64,000 bases of DNA. It comes from Aphelocoma coerulescens (Eukaryota > Chordata > Aves > Passeriformes > Corvidae). A model generated the notes under the pieces. It saw only the letters and a program-made list of their open reading frames with translations. It did no database searches and was not told where the DNA came from. The translations under genes and the position numbers were made by a program. Of this stretch, positions 54,670 to 64,000 are shown piece by piece; the first letter of the stretch is position 1; every line of letters starts with the position of its first letter. The stretch covers positions 9,562,001 through 9,626,000 of the forward strand of contig NC_091013.1 in assembly GCF_041296385.1 (NCBI RefSeq), given 5' to 3'.

Positions 54670-57600
54670 AATAAGCATGATTAAAATACCTGTCACTTTA
54701 TGAAAACACTTATTCATTATACAGGGATATTACTTCAGTATTTATAATTCAGGCCTCATGCCAGTCTATTTTAAGCCTTACCACCTGAAGAAGTGTAAAT
54801 GTTTAAGTAACCTTACATACAGTTGAATTCCAAATTTAAAATGACTACCAAGGAAATTCTGCTCTTGAGAATTAAGCCTATGGTGAATCCAATTAAGAAT
54901 GGTTGAGCAGCCTCTTCATAAGGGATCCTTGTTTCTGCTATGTTTGTTGGGTCAAATGTTGACACTTTTCTAGCAAATTATCTCTGTCAAACGATACCAA
55001 TATTACTACTGTCACTGTTGTATTGTCAGGCATATTCTGTTGCTCACCCCTGCCCTGCTCACCCTGTTCACAGGCCTCTTTGCTTTTGCTGCAGTATTTA
55101 TGCAAAGTGTTACTACTTCACTCTTTCATCTTGGTGAGAACTGAACATTTGGGCCCCAAATGTAGCTTTGAATGTATCAGCCCAACTCCTTATAATAATT
55201 GCATTCTCAAACAGTACAGCATCTACTAAGAATTTTAAGTTCATTAGTGATCTGAAACACCTTCCCCTGCTTCCAGCAAGCAGGCTTTGGAGTGTCATCC
55301 TTCCAGACTTTTCATCTCCAAATTTGTTTGCATGTAGAAATAGCTTCTAAATAGAGCTAGTGACCACTTTTGATTGTTTTTCTTGTTTGTGTTATATAAA
55401 ATTAATTTCCACTGTAAATATTACCTAATGCACAATGAGGCTTAACCTAAAAAATTCAGAAATGTGTCCTTTTTAACAGATAATTGGAAGAAGAATGCTC
55501 AGTGAAGGTAAACTTTGCATGCTGCCAGACCAAACACAATGGCTGGCACTGTGCTTTTTGCAGTGATGCTGGGAGTGTAGCTGAGGGTGTTCTTCCCAGC
55601 AGCAGAACACTGTTGTGCAAGCACAGCAGAGAGAAGCTCTGGAGCACAGGTAGAAATGAGCAGCTGCAGCAGAGGCACATGGGGAAGGCAGGAACACAAG
55701 AGCTGTCTTTGCTGCTGTTAAAGGAGTGCTGCTGGAGCACCCACTGAAGGAAAACCTGGTTCACTGTCAGTGATGACATCAATGGGATGAGCCCAACAAC
55801 CAGGAAAGAGCATTCCCAAGACATTTCTGGCCCTGTGTTTGAACTTGTTTATGTTGAAAAAACTCTGAGCCTCTGATCTGAGACATGAGCTACTCCTCTG
55901 CTTGAAATGATTTTGTGCCTTGGTATCTCTCCAAATGAATTAACACTCAATAGAAGCCTTATTAAAGTGAGCATAAGAACAATTTTCACCCAAGTTATAA
56001 TTCTATTCAAGGAAGCAGAAATCCAAGGCCATGATTTGTGAGACAGTTGTAGAGGCAGTATGAAAATGCTTCTCATTTAACTTGCCTCGAAAATATGGTG
56101 TTTGAAGAAAATAGAGAAACAGATGTAAAGTCAAAAGAGACCAAGAGGAAGCTTGAAGGGGTTTTTTTGTGTTATTCATTTATTTCAGTCTGACTAGTGT
56201 CCTAAAAGCTCTGTAATCTACCCCAAAACCACTCAGGCATCTTATTCCTGTGTAAATATGCTGGCATGCTTTACTGTGCCACAAACTTGGACCCCAAAGA
56301 TCTCAAGGATGAAGCTCTACTTAGTGGCCAGGAGTGGTTCTGACATTATGAGACAAGGAAAAAGAGTTTATTACCATCAGGAATTAGCCATCAGGACAGG
56401 GAAGGAAGAAGTAGAGGAGTATTTTGAAGGATGAAATACCATTCTGTTCCTAGCAAAGGGGCGAAAGGGAAAAGCTTGTTTATATAAAGAAGAAACACAA
56501 CAAAAACTTGTTTAGTGTCTCTTACATCCCATCCTAAAAATTATCTTGAACAAAGCCTGGATTTCCACAAGATGGTCCTAAAGTCTAAGTGTGGAGCTCC
56601 AGGGTCATTTGAATTGAGTAATTGCCCCTTAACTATGGTTTTTACAGCTCTAGCATTCACACTACCTAAATTTTGCTACCCAAAAAGTCAGATAATGTAG
56701 CTTGTCTTGTTCCCCTTGATTCCTATTGCTGTGAGTGGACAGCAACCAAGGGCAAGTGCTTGCAGTAGGGTCTGGCTCTGAGCCACCCTCTGGAAGGTCC
56801 CCTCTTCTGTCTCTAGCGACTGGAGCACCCAGGTACAGTCAGCACCTGAAGTGCCTCATGAAATTCCACAGTGACTCTGCTTGTCTAACATGGACATTAC
56901 AGCCTTTAACAAAAGGACAGCCCCGCCCCAAAATAGGAATGGCCTATGAGTTGTGCTAAAGGAGGCACTAAAACATCCTTAACTTCCCCTGCACAGACAG
57001 CAGTGTTAATAAGAGGGAAAATTCAGCAGCTGCTTCACAGGAAAGAGAGCTGAACAATAGCTCAGCGCTGCAGGCTTTGCTTTTTCAGCCAACATGTACA
57101 GGGTCTGACAGAGCTATTTCAGAGCACCAACTGAAAACTCTGAAAGAACAGTATTTCACTAGAAAAAGTCAGTTCAATAAAATCTAATGGTACACGAGAA
57201 GGCTATTTTTAGACTATTGTCACAAAAGTTAATTATTAAACCTACCTAGGGAACTCAGATTTCTTAATGCTGCTGTTCTAATAAGTACCTTAATCTGCCT
57301 GAACTCCCCACTTGTAATGACAATGTTCTTGGAAAGCTGTGACTTCTCTCAGTTTTTATTTTTTTACTTCTTTAGTTTTGATTTGAAGATAAAAGGATAT
57401 TTCATCGAGCTCCCTTTCAAGCAAAAACTTTTATGTTTTAACAAGCTCTGCTGCCTGTAACATTGCATCTAAGGTACCACTCAAATCTATTCCTTTTCCT
57501 TGCATGGCCAGGGACTTAGTTTAGTAAAAATTTCAAGGTGTTTCAAAATGTGATATGAATACCTTGAAATAAAACTGTTGCCCTTTCTATTGAGGGTATT

Positions 57601-60600
57601 TGCAGCTATAGCAATAAATAGGATATAATTTCTGGTGGTCTTATAGCTCTGTCTATATTTGTTTCTGCACTGGACAAATTATTTTCAAACTGCAGGCAAG
57701 TACCCTTAATGTTCAAGAAGATTCTTCACGTTAACCCTGCTCCAGTGTTCCTTGCTGGGAAGCCTCTGGAGGATCCAGACTACTGCTGGTTTGAGTGCTG
57801 GGCCTGTGCTACCCTTAAAAACCAGCCACTTCCCCTTCACATGCTCTCTGTACTAAAGGCTGATACAAGTGGTCTCACAGAGGATAGAAGGGAAATCTCT
57901 GACATTGTTATAACCTATTTTGTACTCCTTCTAGAAGTTTAAAGTCCTGCTAAAAGTATTTTTGAGAGAGGCCTGGATATCTGTCTGGTAGCATTTTTGT
58001 CTTACCATGGAAACACACAAGCTATGAAGCACTTCTCTAGGCTTTAAAAAAGCTTTATTCCATCTATCATGATAGATTAATTATACTTTTTACTTTTGAT
58101 GATGCAGGATAAATCACAGAAAAAAATATTTTTACTATCTATACTTCATAAGCTTAAGTGAATTTTGTTTTACGTATACCTTTATATTTTTTTTAATATC
58201 ATGATAGAACCAAAATATCAGTTTTTTGTGAGCTGCAATTGGAGATTATTTGGAGCTTAATTTTTCTCCTTTTTACAGCAAAAGGTTATTTTGATTGTGT
58301 CCTGTCCAACTTTCCCATTAAAAATAAATAGACACTAAAAAATTGAATTAGTAGAGAAAAATCTCCAATTTCATAAACAGTATTGTCATGAGCAGCTGGC
58401 ATTGTTTGATAACAACACAACAACAAAAAATAAAATTTTTTCCATTCATCTTTGCTAATCAGTTACTTGCCCTTCAGCTGCCAAGCTTTGCTGCATGTGT
58501 TAGTTCAGCTGTTGTCAAATGCTCTATACTGGCATGTAAATATATTCTCTTGAGCAAATAAAGCTGCTCTTACTGTTGGTCTGAGAAGATAGGAGGCTGC
58601 CTTTGATCACAGTGTGGCTGTTTCATAAAGGTCAAAATAAAAAGTGTGAGAATTCAGCAGTTTTCCTCTCAACTCTGTGGAAGCATTTAACCACACAGAT
58701 CACTGCAGGTCTCAGCTATTCTGCTTTTCCAGCTTCAGTTTCCAGTCAGTCAGAGGCTGTGATTTGAAAATGCAGAGTTCCCTTTTGTCCTGCCATCTGC
58801 TAATAAGACCACAAGGTTCACCTGAGGTGTATCAATATACAGGCTACAGGTATAAAGAGTAGCTCAGTTTTCAGTCCTGAACTAATAACAATTTTCACTG
58901 GTAACATCAAGCAGCATTTTTTTGCTCTTGTTTCTTCATTACATCTCTTACAATCCCCTCTGCAACCACAGTCTCACAAATACTTTGGTGTTGCACACAC
59001 ACAATTTTCCATGTTTTCACAGCCATTCTTTATATTAATTTTTTAATAAGTGGCCATCAAATGACATCATTGCCTCCTTTTCAGCTTGTGTGCTGTTCTT
59101 GGCATGAAGATGAAAAGACTGTAGAGATGTGCTGGCAGGTTTTTTTCCAGGATGCTCCCCAGCACCTCACTGCATGCTGGAAGGACTTCTTGGTTATCAT
59201 CTGCACTGGCATGTCCCTCTCCTCCTTCTTCTCCTCCTGACCATTATAAAATGATCTCTCCTCCAGCCATGCCACTTCTAAAGGAATTAATTGTGCCACT
59301 TTTGAATGCTCTGGAGAATGTGCTGAGGAACCAGAACACTTAAGCTATCCCAGTTGTTGGTTTATCAGGGTCTTGGATAGCAGGTAACTTGTTGCTTGCT
59401 ACTCAGTCACATTGAAATTTCTCTTACCTCAACCAGACTAAGGTAACATGCAAGTGGCATTATTTATTTGCCACATCCAAAATGGATAAGAGTGACAAAT
59501 GTTTATGAAAGGTGATGATGCATAATTGACTGTTGTTGAGAATGAAAATAATTGGAAACGTCCCCCTCTTTTTTAGGTAAGTTGTTTGTCACACAAGGGA
59601 CAGTGTATTTTGGCACCTATTATCATTAGGCAATATCTCTCCATGATTGAGCTTTTATAGGTGGATTTAATTTTTCACCATTAAATGTATTTATTTTTCT
59701 CAGGGAGGAGATAAAATTATTCTCTTTATGAATTAAAAAAACCAAAACAAACTGTTCTGTCCCTTTGCTAATATCAGCATTTGCCTTAGAACTTCATCTG
59801 TGTTTCTCCTGTGTTTGATTCTCTGTTACAGAGCGAGATTATAACGATCTCTCCTCCTCCTTAATTTTTCAAGTAGAGAGTCTCAGGTTTAATATTGAGG
59901 GTGAAACCCTGAATCTTATAGTTCACATATCCCAGTACAAACATATAAATGGGAGAGCTCATTACCAGCTTTCGACTGAGGTGAGACATGTTGGTAATTA
60001 GCCTCTCCGAGGAGCTTCAGACTGAGAGAAGCTGGCTGGCCCTTTCCTTTCAAGCTCACTAGAAGCACCTCTTCAAATATTTATGTAGATAGATTTTCAA
60101 TGACTAATTGGACACCCAGTTATACTGAGGCCATAATAATTATGACAGTACATAAAGCTTCACACTCAAGTATAACAGTACATTTTGGGGATTCGTTAAG
60201 TCAAATAACCAAGGAACAGTTTGTGAAGTCGACTGAGGCAAAAGTGAGTTGATTATGAGGAAAATGGTCCAGCACTGTCCCATTTTATTTTAAAAGCCTA
60301 GGCACAGTGATTAAACAGCATCAGTTTCTGCTTTGAAGACAAAGGTGTGACTACTGTTTGTGTCTTGGCATGCATGGCAGATACGCTCTGCCAGAGTGTA
60401 CCAGTTTGGCCAAATTTAGAAATATATCCTCTGAGAGAAGGCACAACCACCCCTCCCCCACCAGGTTCGGGAAAATCAGGCAAACTGAGGCATGGGAGGG
60501 GAGCTTGTGTTTCCCCATGTGTGTGTTAGACACAGCACAGCTGCAGCGTGGAAGAATTGATGGTGTGCTGTGTGAAACAGGGCTGAGCAGGACAGGGCTG

Positions 60601-63235
60601 GCATTGTCAGCACAGTGCAATGTACTCATTTTTACTCTGCTGGGGGGTTTGTTGTTGTGAATAGGAACAGCACAGTTATCTTACTAGTTTTTATTCAGTT
60701 TGTAATTTTTTTTTATTTGTTTGCAAAATACCAACGTGCTTCATCTGTTAGGAGAGCACTTGCAGCTGTAAGGCAATCTACGTTTGTGCTCATCCTGGTG
60801 GCAAGAGTTTGCCCAGGAAATGAATTCACCCTTAGTCATTGAACAGCATTTGTTGGTATGGTTTGGTGAACACAAAAGAAATAGTCCAGGAGCTTATTCA
60901 AATTGTTTGTGGTCTCTTTTCTCCTCCCTAGCAATGCCTCTAATACTTGTTTGTTGCCTTTATTTCCTATCAGTCAACTCGAGAGTTGTTCAACAGATAA
61001 TTTTTTTTCTTTTCCTCAACACTCTTTAAATAAAATACTTTTCGGCAAGAGCAGTAGAGTGAAAAATATTTGTTAAAGACGACCTTTAGAAAGGAATATG
61101 TCTGCATTTAGGTTTTCAGTTTAGATGTAGGTGAATGTCTGTTAAGGTATGCTTGTCCCCGGACACAAGCTCTAAAAAAAAAAGGAAGAACAAAGAAAAG
61201 GCCAGCTCTAGGTAACTTATTGGAGGGGAATGGGGATTTATCAGACAGGGAATGCAGAGGTGTGCAGGCTGAGTCATGGAGAGAAAAACTTCTGGTGCAG
61301 GAACTACAAAACCATCGAGGAGTGTGGAGGTGATATTGGTAAGGAGAATAAGGAAATAAAATGATAAGATAGCCACTATTCAGATATTGGTGGGTTGATG
61401 TGAGGAATGGGTGCTGGTTAAAGTTAAATAAAGGCTTATTTCTGTCAGATGTGCTCTGATTCATGACCGTGCACGTGACTCAGGCAGAGCCATCACTCCC
61501 TAGAGAGGCTCGGGGCACGGGCGGGCTGCGTGCCTGCAGCTCCTCTGCATACATCCAGCTCTTCTGCAGCATGCTGAGACAGGAAATTCACACCTTCATG
61601 AAGGCCAGGAGAAGGGCTGGGAATTACTCCTGTTCTGCTGTAACCTTGCACGGTTTTCTGCTTGCATTTTTAAAGGATTTCATTGCCACTTCAAGAGTAT
61701 TTTGTGTCCCATGTGCATAATTTCCTGAAAGTGCTGTAAGGGAAAGAATCGTCACTAGAAAGAGAATGATATTCTTGTCAAAGAGAAAAATGCTGTGGGG
61801 ATTTTTTTCCACCATAATCAAGTTTGCTGTATTAAATCACATGGATGGGAGAAGGAAAAGAAAAAAAAATACTATGAAAGTGAGTGTAAATATTTTATTC
61901 TTAAAAGTAAATCTAAAGTTCAAGTAATAAGCACTTAGGTACACTATATTCTGTATTATTGTTTGATGTCTCTTTTGGGAAATAGCCCAAAAGAAAACAT
62001 GTTTCTAACTTGCAGTTTCTAGCTTGCAGTTTATGCACTGTGTACCCAGTGATTATTTTTCAGGGCATGAAGTCCTCATGTTTATTATGCACCCTAAAGC
62101 TTAAGCATACATATCATATTGAGTGCTGCCTCTGCTGGTTCAGCAGCCCTGAGAGATGTTCTGTGAACACCATTAGGTTGTCAGGCTGAAACTAAATGGC
62201 AACTTTTAAAAATAAGCCTGGATGCAATATCACTAGAAACTGTGATAAAGACATCAGACAAAAAGAAAGTTGTCCCATTCCTGTCATTAAATGTATGTAC
62301 AAACCTGTTTAAAACCTTCAGTTATGGGTAATTTGTTGCCTAATGTCAACAAGGATCTATCATTAACTGTATTGATTCAAGGCCAGTGTATTATGCATGC
62401 AAACAAATATCCTGGGTCTCAAAAGCATCCTGTAACACGTGCTACTATCTCAGAGGTGCAAATATAAGTTCACCAGTTAAGAAGGTATTTTAAAGCTGTA
62501 AGAAAGATTGATTTTCCAATAGTACTCTTGTATCAGATGAGCAGGGCTTGATGATAAATGAAAGCAAAATGAAGATCTAGGCTGGAGCTCACCATCCCAA
62601 TCCATCCCTCTTAAAACAGATGCTGAAATGTGTTTAGGCTACAGTTATGTATCTGGTACTGTCTAAAGAGTAATTCAGAGCAGTCTCATCTGGAAATAAA
62701 TATAAAATGATTCAGTACAAGAATAAACACTTATGACCAATATGTATTATGAACTTTACTTCTTAGTGATGTTTTGTACTTCTTCAGCTGACAAACATAT
62801 TAATAGAGTACAGTGAATCCATTCCTCTATGACTACTTCTATATTTTTTCCCAGTGTTGTTGAAATGCTGTGTTTTGGCTTGCTCTTAAAGGCACTAACA
62901 AAAAAAGTATTTTTATCAAAATGAAATTTCCTTTCAACTTGGTTTACAGAATATCAGTTAAAACTCAGTGCACATTTTAGTTTTTTGGAAGTGAAATGGT
63001 TCGATACACCTGAAATGATTTTATTTTGGCTTTTTAAAAGCTGTGAGCGGGTTCTTCAGTTAATTTCATATTTGAGGGTGGAGGGGATGTATTTCCTGGT
63101 ACTAGACCAAAACACAATGTGAAAAATTTAAAATCCTTTGGAACTAGTATTACTCTCTTAACACTGAATTTTGTATAAGGCAAGTCTGTGCAATTTTTAG
63201 AAGGGAAATTATTTTGCCAGTTTTTATGCTCCCAC
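54670..63235. other. AT-rich non-coding sequence, no gene recognised
   Basis: About 8.6 kb with no supportable exon, RNA gene or transposon. Somewhat GC-richer patches at 55,540-55,770, 60,350-60,640 and 61,460-61,560 carry overlapping open frames on both strands (up to 122 codons at 55,456-55,824, minus) without any recognisable domain. An A/T- and ACA-rich simple stretch lies near 58,410-58,440. Confidence 0.55.
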
Positions 63236-63237
63236 CC

Positions 63238-63335
63238 CTCTAAAAAATAACCCCAAACTGAAATCAAAACCAAAACACAAAACAAACAAAGAAAAATCAA
63301 ACAAAAGACCCCCACCAAACCCCAAACTCCTAAAA
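63238..63335. repeat. A/C-rich low-complexity tract
   Basis: CAAA/CCAAA-type sequence with almost no G or T over about 90 bases. It is similar in character to 32,556-32,640 and to the reverse complement of 35,768-35,875. The minus-strand open frames here are an artefact of this composition. Confidence 0.8.
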
Positions 63336-63339
63336 GTTA

Positions 63340-64000
63340 GAAACACCCTATATATGGAGCAGAAGGTTGCTTGGCTCTGCAAGTTGGTATCCTGGAGACA
63401 GCAGAAAAGAAGGCAAGGTGCAGCAGTGGTGGCCATCTGTCTTTGAAACACCTGGAAAGGCTTTAAATGATGACAATCCTCTTGATCATCTCACATCTCC
63501 AAGTAGAAATGATATGCATTTATGAAGTGGAGGGATATTTATTAGCAAAGCAAAAATTTTCATGGGATGACAGTCAGGCTCTTTCAACAAAACCTCCCCA
63601 CCCCTCTTTGCTGCCACAGGGAGGAGAAGGGAATTTTCATTTTGTTTCCTTTATAACCTCATAGATGACTTCCATGGGAGATGACTTGTGATTAATGAAG
63701 GAGCAGACTGGCACATGTCAGGGACAGATTCTCTGCTGTATGTGGGGAGCACTGCCCCGTGGCAAAGCAGAACTGCAACAGAGCTTTTATTAATGCAAAA
63801 GAATGGGCCTTTTCTACAGAACATTTACAGAGCAAAGCTGTATGAAACTATTGGATATATTACTTGACAAAAATTTAGTTGGCAATCTGTATGATTTTCA
63901 AACAAAATTTAAAAAAAAAGAATAAAAGAGTATAGAAACAAGTTTGACTTGCATGTTGAACTGCTTGAAGAGTTCTGCGTGTATGGTCATATGTAACCTG
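63340..64000. other. Non-coding sequence to the window end, nothing recognised
   Basis: AT-rich, with no exon or repeat family recognised. Confidence 0.5.

Noticed and set aside
55456..55824. 122-codon minus-strand frame
   Set aside because: Cys/Ser/Leu-rich with no recognisable motif. Overlapping frames on both strands are equally open.
1..64000. tRNA, rRNA and microRNA genes
   Set aside because: I looked for cloverleaf boxes, rRNA-like blocks and long hairpins and found none I could support by eye. Small hairpin RNAs cannot be excluded without folding software.

Overview
The window looks like nuclear DNA from a bird, most probably a passerine. The main evidence is the repeats. There are more than ten CR1 LINE fragments with the typical avian 3' tail (a tail read as AATCATAGAAT next to TTGGAAGGGACC-like sequence). 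There are also several solo long terminal repeats (LTRs) of endogenous retroviruses whose layout I associate with songbird genomes. I see no bacterial-type gene organisation, no rRNA, no tRNA and no CRISPR array.

About 90 percent of the window is AT-rich non-coding DNA, either a gene desert or one or more very long introns. The many 60-120 codon open frames there look like chance and I did not annotate them. Within this background: 1-10.5 kb is unique-looking, with a cluster of PBX/HOX-, AP-1- and MAF-type motifs near 2.7-3.2 kb. A CR1 tail lies at 10.6 kb. 11-20.9 kb is mostly featureless. 27.5-28.9 kb is a young solo LTR nested in an older LTR. 29-34.9 kb holds CR1 pieces, homopolymer tracts and one possible cassette exon at 33.6 kb. 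34.96-35.6 kb is a solo LTR with a perfect 6-bp target duplication. 35.7-52 kb is mostly unique sequence with a few CR1 tails. 52.1-52.7 kb is a solo LTR with a perfect 5-bp duplication. 53.6-54.7 kb has two CR1 copies flanking a small CpG island. 54.7-64 kb is featureless AT-rich sequence.

The exception is 20.9-26.1 kb, a compact mosaic with very high GC in its middle. It contains a short solo LTR (minus), a 13-bp tandem repeat, a plus-strand CR1, a CpG island, a minus-strand CR1 reverse-transcriptase remnant split by a roughly 520-bp LTR, an intact single-exon 297-codon frame at 23,756-24,649, a roughly 490-bp purine-rich triplet tract, a second partial LTR of the first LTR's family in the opposite orientation, and a further CR1. 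The 297-codon frame is the only protein-coding candidate I would defend. It has a strong start context, two in-frame internal duplications (one a perfect 78-bp repeat), a central acidic segment not explained by GC bias, and a basic C-terminal helix ending in Cys-Pro-Cys. I do not recognise its family.

Most of the annotation is therefore transposable-element history plus a few regulatory candidates. No pathway or operon can be inferred.
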